From: Achromobacter aegrifaciens
Lineage (GTDB): Bacteria > Pseudomonadota > Gammaproteobacteria > Burkholderiales > Burkholderiaceae_B
Reading direction: 5' to 3'
DNA length: 64,000 nt
Assembly: GCF_902859735.1 (NCBI RefSeq)
Contig: NZ_CADIJY010000005.1
Location: forward strand, 62,001 to 126,000
Shown here: positions 1 through 8,034 of the stretch, one piece after another
Position numbering within the stretch: position 1 is the first letter of the stretch
Layout of the letters: each line of letters starts with the position of its first letter
Program-made: the position numbers and the translations under genes
The notes under the pieces: model-generated
The model's database searches: none
What the model saw: only the letters and a program-made list of their open reading frames with translations
Told to the model about the DNA's origin: nothing

Positions 1-714
1 CGCCACCGCAGGCGCGGCGCCCTCGCCTTCGCGAGCCGACACCGCGCCAGAGCCGTAATCCACCCGCGATGCACCCGCCGTTACGTTCAGGCGCTGCGCC
101 CAGATGCCCGCGTTGATCTCCAATGTGCGCGCCATCAGGTCCACCTGGCCGACGTTCCCGCCGAGCAGGCCGTCGCCTTCGACCCGGATCTTGCCGCTCG
201 CGACGTCCAGACCGATGCTGCCGTCCGGCCCGACAGCGGGCTTGCCGGTGGTGAGCGTGGCGCGGTCCGCGTTCAGGAAGCCGCAGCCGTTGCAGGTGAT
301 GCCGGCCGGGTTGGCGACGATGACATTGGCCCGGTTGCCCGCCACTTCAAGCGCGCCGGCGAGCTGCGACGGATTGGGGGCAGTGACCTGATTCAGGATG
401 GTCGTCGCGCGCTGGTTGCCCAGCATGGGGTTGCCCGCGACCTGGCCCGCCAGTTGCGTCTGGCTGGCCCCGCCGCTGTTGTTCAACACCACGCCGGAGC
501 GGCCGACGCTGAAGTCCGTGAACTTGTTGTTCGACACCCCGCCCGCGGAAGGCGGCGCGATGTTCACTACCGGCACCCCGTTGGTCACGCCCACCACTGG
601 CCGTTGGCCCGGAGCATTCCGGTCCACTGAGATAGGTAGCGTCTGCGCCAGGACCGGCGTCCAGACCTGGGTGTACAGCACGAGCCACACGATGGCGGAA
701 CGGAATTTGGACAT
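1..714 (-). CDS. Filamentous haemagglutinin-type exoprotein (TpsA), N-terminal part, cut by window edge
   Basis: This is a large secreted adhesin of two-partner secretion, of which only the first 238 residues lie in the window. Residues 1-23 form a signal peptide ending in VLAQ. They are followed by a TPS secretion domain with a FhaB-like stretch NKFTDFSVGRSGVVLNNS near 63-80. An NPML variant of the NPNL motif lies near 95, and NPAGITCNGCGF (the NPNG-type motif) near 135. The gene lies 90 bp downstream of its presumed transporter on the same strand, so TpsB precedes TpsA in one operon. The ATG at 714 was chosen because it gives the signal peptide; no strong ribosome binding site is visible and an in-frame GTG lies two codons upstream. 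The rest of the protein, including any adhesin repeats, is outside the window. Confidence 0.85.
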   Translation of the reverse strand, partial: MSKFRSAIVWLVLYTQVWTPVLAQTLPISVDRNAPGQRPVVGVTNGVPVVNIAPPSAGGVSNNKFTDFSVGRSGVVLNNSGGASQTQLAGQVAGNPMLGNQRATTILNQVTAPNPSQLAGALEVAGNRANVIVANPAGITCNGCGFLNADRATLTTGKPAVGPDGSIGLDVASGKIRVEGDGLLGGNVGQVDLMARTLEINAGIWAQRLNVTAGASRVDYGSGAVSAREGEGAAPAVA

Positions 715-804
715 GAGGCACACTCGGTAGTCGGTTCTTGTGGCGCGCTGCGGGACTCGCGGCGCAAGGAGCGAGGCGCGGGCGTGGCCCGGCCGCGCTT
801 GACG

Positions 805-2490
805 CTAAAACTCGAACATCAGTGACGCAGCCAGTACGGTGCTCTGCGTCTTCAGGCTTTCTGGTTTCTTCAAGGGCCAACCCGCCGACAGGTCGTAACT
901 CGCGCTCAGGCCGGGCAGGGCGATCCGGCCGCGCATGCCGGTCACCGCGCCGATCAGCGTGCGGCCGGACAGGTACTCCGCCGACGGGCCTCCGACCCGT
1001 CCGACGTCAAACCCGGTGTAGAGCTGCTGACCCAGATCGCCGAGGTTCAGCGACAGGTCTTGGCGCAACGTCCAGCCGTCTTCGGCGGCCAGCGTCATCT
1101 CGCCATCGAAGCCGCGCACGGCGTAGCGATTGCCGATGGTGAAGTAGTCCGCCGGCACCACCGCGGTCTTGGCGTGCTGGATCTGCCAATTGGCCTGATA
1201 CGCCACTTGCTGGCCCGCCACCTTGAACGGCAGATGCAGTCCGGCGTTGGCCGTGAGCAGGGTGCTGCGCCCGTTCCAGTCGGGATCGCCGTAGATGTAG
1301 CCGGGACGGTCGGAGAACTGCGGCAGCGTTCCGCGCACGCCGCCACCCACGTCCAGCGCGGCGGGGCCGATGTACTGGCGATGCCCATAACCGAACTCAT
1401 AGCCAGCGATGTCGCGTCGCTGCACGTCGATATCGACGTCGTTGATCGTGCTGTTGACGCGCTTGCGCAGGAATTTCAGCGTCACCGTGCCCTTGTAGGC
1501 GCCAGCCCGATAAGGCACCACGGACACGCCCGCCTCGATCTGCTTGGTGGTGCCGCCGTAGATGACCGGCTCGTCCAGACCCGCCACGGTCTGGCGATAG
1601 CGCGAACGGCTGGCGCCGGCGAACAGCGTCCAGTACCCGAAGGGAATGCTGTAGTTCATGGAGGCCGCGCGCGTTCCGGCGTCATCGCGGCGCAGCGCGG
1701 CGTTGCTGTTCCATGAAACCGACAACTGGTCATACAGGAACAACGGAGAATCCAGCGTGAGGCCGGCGTTGATCTGTTCCTTGCCGGTGGACTCCATGCC
1801 GCCGTTGTCACCGCCCAGGTAGGCGTGCCAACGCTTGCCGCTGCCGGGTTTGATGAGGATGTCGGAGTCGCCGACGCTCGGACCTGGCTCCACGTCTATG
1901 GTGGCATCGGCCTGGCCGCCAAGCCGCCGGATGTTTTCCAAGGCCTGGTCCAGATCGCGCTGATTCAGTTCGCCGCCCGGGCCGGTCGGCAGCGCCGTGC
2001 GCCACCAGCCCGCGGCGCCCTCGCTCTGGACTGCCGAAATGCGGCCTGGCACGTAACGCAACTGCAACTCGCCTGCGGCCAAGGATTGCTCCGGCACCAG
2101 TACGCGCGCGGTGATCAATCCTTGAGCGATGAGCAGCGCGTGCAAATGCTCCTGCAACTTCTTCAAACCCTGTCCGCCCAGGCAGGGGCCGATGGCGGAC
2201 TCGGCCGCGCGGCGCAGCGCCGACGGCGGTTCGGGGGAGTCCCATTGCACTTCGCGCAGCACGAAGCACCGGCTTTCCTCGGGAAAGACCAGCGGCCCTT
2301 CCCCCGCGGCCGGCGCCTCGGGCGCGGACAGGACGTCTGGACGCTGCGCGGCGCGCGCGCGCTGCGCCTCGAGCTCCTGTTCCTGGCGGCGCTGGATCTC
2401 GGTGGCGCGGTCAGCGGCCGCGGGCAGTATGGGTTGGGCTGCCAAGGGGGATGCGAACACCGCCAGCAAGGCCACTGCGGTCAGCTTCAT
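805..2490 (-). CDS. Two-partner secretion outer-membrane transporter (TpsB, FhaC/ShlB family)
   Basis: This is an outer-membrane beta-barrel of 561 residues that exports the TpsA protein encoded next to it. The first 18 residues are a signal peptide (cleavage near LAAQ). A charged, Glu/Arg-rich linker follows, then the POTRA region, roughly residues 70-220, and the barrel. The VRGF motif near residue 458 is the conserved loop-6 signature of the family, and the chain ends in phenylalanine (SLMFEF), as expected for a BAM-assembled barrel. The length is typical of FhaC-type proteins. A fairly AT-rich leader precedes it. Whether it serves only the adjacent TpsA cannot be judged from this window. 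Confidence 0.92.
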   Translation of the reverse strand: MKLTAVALLAVFASPLAAQPILPAAADRATEIQRRQEQELEAQRARAAQRPDVLSAPEAPAAGEGPLVFPEESRCFVLREVQWDSPEPPSALRRAAESAIGPCLGGQGLKKLQEHLHALLIAQGLITARVLVPEQSLAAGELQLRYVPGRISAVQSEGAAGWWRTALPTGPGGELNQRDLDQALENIRRLGGQADATIDVEPGPSVGDSDILIKPGSGKRWHAYLGGDNGGMESTGKEQINAGLTLDSPLFLYDQLSVSWNSNAALRRDDAGTRAASMNYSIPFGYWTLFAGASRSRYRQTVAGLDEPVIYGGTTKQIEAGVSVVPYRAGAYKGTVTLKFLRKRVNSTINDVDIDVQRRDIAGYEFGYGHRQYIGPAALDVGGGVRGTLPQFSDRPGYIYGDPDWNGRSTLLTANAGLHLPFKVAGQQVAYQANWQIQHAKTAVVPADYFTIGNRYAVRGFDGEMTLAAEDGWTLRQDLSLNLGDLGQQLYTGFDVGRVGGPSAEYLSGRTLIGAVTGMRGRIALPGLSASYDLSAGWPLKKPESLKTQSTVLAASLMFEF

Positions 2491-2780
2491 ATGAAAGCTA
2501 TTGCTTCTGGATTTTTCTTAATGAAACCGCCCGCGGATGCAGCGATTGCGCCTACCTGCAAAGGTCTGTTCGTTTTCATTTGGGAGGGACTACGTGCAAA
2601 TGCGCGGTTCTGGTTGTTTGGCGCAATGCACGAATTCTGGTCAGCAAGATTTGTCGCAAGTTAAGCGAATGGCAGGCCGTTCCGCACCAGAAAATTCTGA
2701 TAGTTGACAGTAGAAGAGCGCTTTTTCGGCCCTCAATGCCCCGCCCGGCGTCCTCGGAAGGCTGTGCCACAATTGCGCCC
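2491..2780. promoter_or_regulatory. Divergent intergenic region between the TpsB gene and ung
   Basis: This 290-bp spacer is noticeably more AT-rich than its surroundings and should hold the divergent promoters for the secretion operon (-) and ung (+). On the + strand a perfect TTGACA hexamer starts at 2704, but no good -10 hexamer lies 16-18 bp downstream of it, so the ung promoter is not assigned. A short inverted element, TTTC-N5-GAAA, lies at 2514-2526, about 24 bp upstream of the TpsB start. No small gene is evident. Confidence 0.4.
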
Positions 2781-3542
2781 ATGCACCAGGACAACCGCCT
2801 ACTCCACTCCTCCCTGGCCACTCAGGCCGCGCAGCTCTCCTCCGCCTGGAAAGTCGCTTTCGAGACACGCGCCGTGGCCGACGCGCTGGCCGGCGTGATC
2901 GCCCATGTGGACAAGCGCCTGGAAGAAGGCGCGGTGGTCTATCCGGCCACGCCTTTCCGCGCCCTGCACGGCCTGGAGCCGTCGGACGTGCGCGTGGTGA
3001 TCCTGGGACAAGATCCGTACCACGGCCCCGGTCAGGCCCAAGGTCTGGCCTTCTCAGTACCCGACGACTGCAAGCGGCCGCCCAGCCTGCGTAACATCTT
3101 CAATGAGATCGCCCAGGAGTTTCCGGGCACCCGCGTGCCGGCCGGCAACGACCTGAGCGTTTGGGCGGATCAGGGCGTGCTGCTGCTGAACACCGCGCTG
3201 ACCGTGGAAGACGGCCAGCCCGCCTCGCATGCCAAGCGTGGTTGGGAAACGGTGACGGATGCGTTGATCGCCCTGGTCGCGCGCGACCCGTCGCCCAAGG
3301 TTTTCATGCTGTGGGGAGCCCATGCCCAGGCCAAGCGGGCGTTGCTCCCGGACAACAGCGGCCACCTGGTCCTGATGTCCAACCACCCCTCGCCCCTGTC
3401 CGCCAGAAGGCCCCCAGTACCCTTCCTGGGCTGCGGCCACTTCCTGGCCACCAATCAGTGGCTGACCAACCAAGGGAAAAACCCTATTGATTGGGAGCTG
3501 GACAAAAAAATAATTCCCATGCAGGGCGAATTCGGGTTATGA
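2781..3542 (+). CDS. ung: Uracil-DNA glycosylase
   Basis: This 253-residue enzyme removes uracil from DNA in base-excision repair. The water-activating motif GQDPYH is at residues 76-81 with catalytic Asp78; the LLLNTALTVE segment holds the uracil-binding Asn; the DNA-minor-groove loop HPSPLSA lies near the C-terminus. In that loop the sequence runs ARRPPVPFLGCGHF where many family members have AHRGFLGCGHF, so it is about three residues longer than usual. The ATG at 2781 is preferred because it matches the normal N-terminal length; an in-frame ATG 45 bp upstream is possible. The gene stands alone. Confidence 0.95.
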   Translation: MHQDNRLLHSSLATQAAQLSSAWKVAFETRAVADALAGVIAHVDKRLEEGAVVYPATPFRALHGLEPSDVRVVILGQDPYHGPGQAQGLAFSVPDDCKRPPSLRNIFNEIAQEFPGTRVPAGNDLSVWADQGVLLLNTALTVEDGQPASHAKRGWETVTDALIALVARDPSPKVFMLWGAHAQAKRALLPDNSGHLVLMSNHPSPLSARRPPVPFLGCGHFLATNQWLTNQGKNPIDWELDKKIIPMQGEFGL

Positions 3543-3819
3543 TCGCCGCACTGCACAAAACGAGTTCGGCATTTACCGCCTTGATTTAGCGGAAATTTTC
3601 GCAGTCTGCCGGGTGACACAGCCCCGGCCCCATGCCGAACATCATCGATTCCTGACCTCCTTTCCTTTCGCCCTGCGTTCCACTCAGTACACGAGAACGC
3701 GCCACGCGCACGGTTGATTCGGTCGGCACGATGCTCCATCAACCGTCGCCTGGATCCGGCCGCCTAATCCCCTGGCCCGACCAAGCACTGCGTCGCATTG
3801 ATTGCGGCAAGGGAAAGTA
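3543..3819 (+). promoter_or_regulatory. Long structured leader upstream of the DEAD-box helicase gene
   Basis: This 277-bp spacer has no ORF of note but several complementary segments. GTTCGGCAT at 3564-3572 can pair with ATGCCGAAC at 3632-3640. Inside that pair, CCGC/GCGG arms lie around 3576-3592, and a GCCGGG...CCCGGC pair lies around 3608-3628. If the promoter lies near the 5' end, the helicase mRNA has a folded leader of over 200 nt, an arrangement common for cold-induced or autoregulated RNA helicase genes. No transcription start can be fixed by eye. Confidence 0.35.
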
Positions 3820-5601
3820 ATGTCTTTCGAAAACCTGGGTCTTGCGCCCGCTCTGTTGTCGGCCATTCAAGACGCTGGCTTCACCTCCCCCACTCCCGTC
3901 CAAGCTTCGGCCATTCCGCAAGCGCTGGCTGGCCACGACCTGATGGTGTCCTCGCAGACGGGTAGCGGCAAGACCGCGGCCTTCATGCTGCCGGCCCTGC
4001 ACCGCATCGCCCAGATGCCCGCCAACAAGGGCGTCGGCGTGCAAGTGCTGGTGCTGACCCCGACCCGCGAACTGGCCCTGCAAGTCACCGACGCCACCGC
4101 CACCTACGGCCGCAAACTGGCCGACCTGCGCACCGCCACCGTCGTCGGCGGCATGCCTTACGGCGCGCAGCTGAAGGCGCTGTCGCGCCGCGTGGACGTG
4201 CTGGTCGCCACCCCCGGCCGCCTCATCGACCACCTGAACTCGGGCCGCGTCAAACTGAACACCGTGCACACGCTGGTGCTGGACGAAGCCGACCGCATGC
4301 TGGACATGGGCTTCATCGAAGATATCGAGACCATCGTCAGCCGCCTGCCGGAAGGCCGCCAGACGCTGCTGTTCTCGGCCACGCTGGACGGCACCGTCGC
4401 CAAGCTGGCCTCGCGCATGATGCGCGAGCCGCAGCGCATCGAGATCGCCGGCGCCAAGGAAAAGCACACCAACATCACGCAAAGCCTGCTGTACGCGGAC
4501 GATGCCAGCCACAAGATGCAGCTGCTGGACCACGTGCTGCGCGACGCCTCGCTGGACCAGGCCATCGTCTTCACGTCGACCAAGCGCGGCGCCGACGATC
4601 TGGCCGACCGCCTGGCCGACCAAGGCTTTGCCGCCGCCGCCCTGCACGGCGACATGAACCAGCGCCAACGCACCCGCACGCTGTCGCAACTGCAGCGCGG
4701 CCAACTGCGCATCCTGGTCGCCACCGACGTGGCTGCCCGCGGCATCGACGTGCAAGGCATCAGCCACGCCGTCAACTTCGACCTGCCGATGCAAGCCGAA
4801 GACTACGTGCACCGTATCGGCCGTACCGGCCGTGCCGGCCGCAGCGGCCTGGCCTTCACGCTGGCAACGCATTCCGAGCGCCATAAGGTCCGCCGCATCG
4901 AGCACTACATCGGCCAATCGATCACCCCCGAAGTGATCGCCGGCCTGGAACCCAAGCGCACCCCGCGCCCCTCGGCTGGCGGCGCCGGCCCGCGTGGCGG
5001 CAAGCCGTTCGGCAAGCGTCCCGGCGGCGGCTACCAGGGCAACCGCGAAGGCCGTTCCTTCGGCGGCCCGCGTGGCGAATTCAAGCCGCGTGAAGGCGGC
5101 TATCAAGGCAACCGCGAGGGCGGCCCGCGCGAAGGCGGCTACCAAGGCAATCGCCCGTTCGGCGACCGCCCGGCCCGTTCCTTCAGCGATCGTCCGAGCT
5201 TCGGCGACCGTCCGCAGCGTGAAGGCGGCTACCAGGGCAACCGCCCCTTCGGTGACCGTCCGCAGCGCGAAGGCGGCTTCCGCGGCGGCGACCGCGATTC
5301 GCGTCCCAGCTTCGGCGACCGCCCCAGCTATGGCGACCGCCCCCAGCGCGATGCCCGCCCGTTCAGCGAGCGCGGCCCGCGTGAAGGCGGTTTCCGTGGC
5401 GGCGACCGCGACTCGCGCCCCAGCTACAACGACCGCGCCAGCTTTGGCGACCGTCCCAGCTTCGGCGACCGTCCGCAGCGTGAAGGCGGCTTCCGCGGCG
5501 GCGACCGTCCGGAAGGCGGTTTCCGTGGCAAGCCCTCGTTCGACAAGCGCCCCGGCGGCCCCGCCAAGCGCTTCGGCAAGTCGGCTGACCGCCGCGGCTA
5601 A
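3820..5601 (+). CDS. rhlE: DEAD-box ATP-dependent RNA helicase, RhlE-like, with RGG-type C-terminal tail
   Basis: This 593-residue RNA helicase probably acts in ribosome assembly or RNA decay. In order it shows the Q motif (FTSPTPVQASAIP), motif I SSQTGSGKT, PTRELALQ, TPGRL, DEAD in LVLDEADRMLDMGF, SAT in LLFSATL, and the second RecA domain with HGDMNQRQR, ATDVAARGIDV and HRIGRTGRAGR. From about residue 395 the chain becomes a roughly 200-residue low-complexity tail of repeated EGGYQGNRPFGDRPQ-like and GGFRGGDRDSRPSFGDR-like units, likely an RNA-binding disordered region. The start at 3820 is favoured over an upstream TTG because AAGGGAAAG gives a ribosome binding site. Its complement is open over the whole length, but that reading has no protein-like features. 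Confidence 0.93.
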   Translation: MSFENLGLAPALLSAIQDAGFTSPTPVQASAIPQALAGHDLMVSSQTGSGKTAAFMLPALHRIAQMPANKGVGVQVLVLTPTRELALQVTDATATYGRKLADLRTATVVGGMPYGAQLKALSRRVDVLVATPGRLIDHLNSGRVKLNTVHTLVLDEADRMLDMGFIEDIETIVSRLPEGRQTLLFSATLDGTVAKLASRMMREPQRIEIAGAKEKHTNITQSLLYADDASHKMQLLDHVLRDASLDQAIVFTSTKRGADDLADRLADQGFAAAALHGDMNQRQRTRTLSQLQRGQLRILVATDVAARGIDVQGISHAVNFDLPMQAEDYVHRIGRTGRAGRSGLAFTLATHSERHKVRRIEHYIGQSITPEVIAGLEPKRTPRPSAGGAGPRGGKPFGKRPGGGYQGNREGRSFGGPRGEFKPREGGYQGNREGGPREGGYQGNRPFGDRPARSFSDRPSFGDRPQREGGYQGNRPFGDRPQREGGFRGGDRDSRPSFGDRPSYGDRPQRDARPFSERGPREGGFRGGDRDSRPSYNDRASFGDRPSFGDRPQREGGFRGGDRPEGGFRGKPSFDKRPGGPAKRFGKSADRRG

Positions 5602-5623
5602 TCCGCCCGCTTGAACCCAACAC

Positions 5624-5655
5624 AAACCCCGCGCCTGTCGCGGGGTTTGTTTTTT
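5624..5655 (+). terminator. Rho-independent terminator after the helicase gene
   Basis: A perfect 10-bp stem (AAACCCCGCG at 5624-5633 with CGCGGGGTTT at 5639-5648, five-base loop) is followed by a T-run. It sits 23 bp after the helicase stop codon. Confidence 0.9.
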
Positions 5656-5690
5656 GGGAAAATGACCGCTTGTCCACGCACCGCCCGACC

Positions 5691-6878
5691 ATGCAACGAT
5701 CCGCCCCCGCCAACCTGCCCGCCCTTACTCCCGCCGCCGAGGAACACAGCGCAGCCGCTGCCGCGCATCTGCGCGCCACCATCGCCGCCCATGGCGGCTG
5801 GCTGTCGTTCGACCACTGGATGGCGCAGGCTCTATACGCGCCCGGGCTGGGCTATTATGCGGCCGGCAACGTCAAGCTGGCCGAGGCCGACGGCGACGTC
5901 CGCACGCCTGCCGGCGACTTCGTCACCGCGCCCCAGCTGACGCCGCTGTTCGCCCGCACGCTGGCCCGCCAGGCCGCCCAGGTGCTGCGCCAGACGCAGA
6001 CCGACGCCGTGCTGGAATTCGGCGCCGGCACCGGCGCCCTGGCCGAAGGCGTGCTGCGCGAACTGGATGCGATGGGCCTGGATCAAACCCGCTACCTGAT
6101 CCTGGAAGTGTCGGCCGACCTGCGCGCCCGCCAGGCTGAAAGGCTGGCGGCATTCGGCGAGCGCGTGCAATGGCTGGACGCGCTGCCCCAGCGCTTTGCC
6201 GGCTGCGTGCTGGCCAACGAAGTGCTGGACGCGATGCCGGTGTCGATCTTCCGCTGGAGCGATACGGGCGAGGTGCTGGAGCGCGGCGTGGCGGTGGACG
6301 CCGCGCAAGGCTTCGTCTGGGAAGACCGCCCGGCGCCGCCGGCGCTAGCCGCCGCTGTCGCCGCCCGCATGCCGGCCCTGCCCGGTTACGTGTCCGAGAT
6401 CAACCTGCAAGGCGAAGCCTGGATCGCCGCCATGGGCGGCTGGCTGGAACGCGGCGCGGCGCTGCTGCTGGACTACGGCTTTCCGCGCAGCGAGTACTAC
6501 CATCCGCAGCGGGCAGGCGGCACTCTCATGTGCCACCTGCGCCATCACGCCCACGGCGATCCGTTCACCGCGCCGGGCCTGCAGGACATCACCGCGCACG
6601 TCGATTTCACCGCCATGGCGGATGCCGCGCTCGAGGCCGGCATGCAAGTCCTGGGCTATACCTCGCAGGCCCGCTTCCTGATGAATGCGGGGCTGATGGA
6701 TCTGTTGGCGCAACTGGATCCGAGCGACGTGCAGCAATACGCGCAAGCCGTGGCGCCCGTGCAGAAGCTCTTGTCCGAATCGGAGATGGGCGAACTGTTC
6801 AAGGTATTGGCGGTGGGACGCGGCATCACCGAACCGCTGGCAGGGTTCTCGCGCGGCGACCGGTTGGGCAAGCTGTAG
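5691..6878 (+). CDS. SAM-dependent methyltransferase, MidA/NDUFAF7-like (PF02636)
   Basis: This 395-residue protein belongs to the MidA family, whose mitochondrial homologue NDUFAF7 methylates an arginine of a complex I subunit; the bacterial substrate is not known to me. The SAM-binding glycine-rich motif EFGAGTGALAEG appears near residue 110. ANEVLDAMPV, LLDYGFPRSEYYHPQR and GTLMCHLRHHAHGDPF are family signatures. The start at ATG 5691 is preferred over a TTG seven codons upstream; no clear ribosome binding site separates them. It is a single gene between two terminator-like hairpins. Confidence 0.85.
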   Translation: MQRSAPANLPALTPAAEEHSAAAAAHLRATIAAHGGWLSFDHWMAQALYAPGLGYYAAGNVKLAEADGDVRTPAGDFVTAPQLTPLFARTLARQAAQVLRQTQTDAVLEFGAGTGALAEGVLRELDAMGLDQTRYLILEVSADLRARQAERLAAFGERVQWLDALPQRFAGCVLANEVLDAMPVSIFRWSDTGEVLERGVAVDAAQGFVWEDRPAPPALAAAVAARMPALPGYVSEINLQGEAWIAAMGGWLERGAALLLDYGFPRSEYYHPQRAGGTLMCHLRHHAHGDPFTAPGLQDITAHVDFTAMADAALEAGMQVLGYTSQARFLMNAGLMDLLAQLDPSDVQQYAQAVAPVQKLLSESEMGELFKVLAVGRGITEPLAGFSRGDRLGKL

Positions 6879-6885
6879 GAACGCG

Positions 6886-6916
6886 TGGCGGCCTCATAGG
6901 CATGGCCGCCATGTTT
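6886..6916. terminator. Terminator hairpin between convergent genes
   Basis: TGGCGGCC at 6886-6893 pairs with GGCCGCCA at 6904-6911, followed by TGTTTT on the + strand. It lies between the methyltransferase (+) and cca (-) ends. Confidence 0.65.
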
Positions 6917-6933
6917 TCAGATCCATAGCGGAA

Positions 6934-8034
6934 TCACTGCGCCCGCAGGCGCTCCAGACGCGCGGCGCGCACCTGCTCCTTGATGCGCGCCGGCTCTCCG
7001 GCGCAAGCTTTGGCGATAGCTCCGGCATCCACGCCGCGCACGATCGCCACGCGCGATTGCCAGGCCGCTCGGTCCACGGCGCGCAGCACGGCCGCCGCGT
7101 CCAGCAGATCCAGAAAACGCTCCGGCTTGCGCAGCGCATCGGCGCGCTCCATCAGCGCCAGTTGCGCGTCGACAGGATCGCCGCCCTGCTCCACGGCATC
7201 CAGACCCGCCAGCACTTCCGGCAACAACCGCGCGTAATCATTGCATTCCGTGGGCACGCGCAGGCGGCGGCCCATGGCGTCGCGCTCAGGCGTCAGTCGA
7301 CACAGCAAGGCATAGCGCCCCGGCAGCGACAGGCCCTGCGCGGCCGCGCGGTCCACATCGGCCGCGGTCTGCTCCACCCCTTGCAGCTCGGGCATCACGC
7401 GCGCCAGCGCGCCGCATTGCTGCAGGATGCCCAGCATGCGCGACGGCGCCGCCGCCATCAAGCCGCGCGACAATTCCTTCCAGACCCGTTCTGCCACCAG
7501 CGCGTCGGCCTCGCCGGCCTCGACCATGCGGCGGCACAGCGCCAGGGTCTCGGGCGCCACCGAAAAATCGGCAAAGCGGGCCGCGAACCGGGCCAGCCGC
7601 AGAATGCGTACCGGATCCTCTTCGAAGGCCTCGCCGACGTGGCGGAAGATGCGGTCGCGCACGTCGGCGGCGCCGCCCAGGGGATCAACCAGTTCGCCGT
7701 CCTGCTTCTGCGCGATGGCGTTGACGGTCAGGTCGCGGCGGCGCAGGTCTTCTTCCAGCGTGACGTCGGCGCCCGTATAGAACGTGAAGCCCTTGTAGCC
7801 CCGCCCCGACTTGCGTTCGGTGCGCGCCAGCGCGTATTCCTCTTTGCTGCGCGGATGCAGGAACACCGGAAAGTCGCCGCCGACCGGCACGAAACCGCGG
7901 CGCGCCATGTCCTCGGGCGTGGCGCCGACCACGACCCAGTCGTGGTCTCCGGGCGTCAGGCCGAGCAGCGCATCGCGCACCGCTCCGCCCACGATATAGA
8001 CCTGCAGGCCGTCCGTGGCCGGATCCCGCGTCAT
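6934..8034 (-). CDS. cca: CCA-adding tRNA nucleotidyltransferase
   Basis: This 366-residue enzyme adds or repairs the 3' CCA of tRNAs. The class II signature [10 protein letters not shown] is at residues 16-25, with the metal-binding pair Asp30/Asp32 in [25 protein letters not shown] and [15 protein letters not shown] follow. The length suits a Cca without the C-terminal HD phosphohydrolase domain of the longer E. coli enzyme. Its start codon overlaps the stop of the upstream transglycosylase gene (ATGA), so the two are translationally coupled on the - strand. Confidence 0.94.
   Translation of the reverse strand: MTRDPATDGLQVYIVGGAVRDALLGLTPGDHDWVVVGATPEDMARRGFVPVGGDFPVFLHPRSKEEYALARTERKSGRGYKGFTFYTGADVTLEEDLRRRDLTVNAIAQKQDGELVDPLGGAADVRDRIFRHVGEAFEEDPVRILRLARFAARFADFSVAPETLALCRRMVEAGEADALVAERVWKELSRGLMAAAPSRMLGILQQCGALARVMPELQGVEQTAADVDRAAAQGLSLPGRYALLCRLTPERDAMGRRLRVPTECNDYARLLPEVLAGLDAVEQGGDPVDAQLALMERADALRKPERFLDLLDAAAVLRAVDRAAWQSRVAIVRGVDAGAIAKACAGEPARIKEQVRAARLERLRAQ

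Noticed and set aside
2514-2526. BvgA-like inverted heptads (TTTC-N5-GAAA) before the TpsB gene
   Set aside because: The match is short, lies within about 35 bp of the start codon rather than at promoter distance, and such AT-rich dyads occur by chance.
3739-5625. 628-residue open frame antisense to the DEAD-box helicase gene
   Set aside because: It mirrors the GC-biased codons of the helicase, is composed of Ala/Gly/Val repeats and has no family motifs, whereas the + strand has all helicase motifs.
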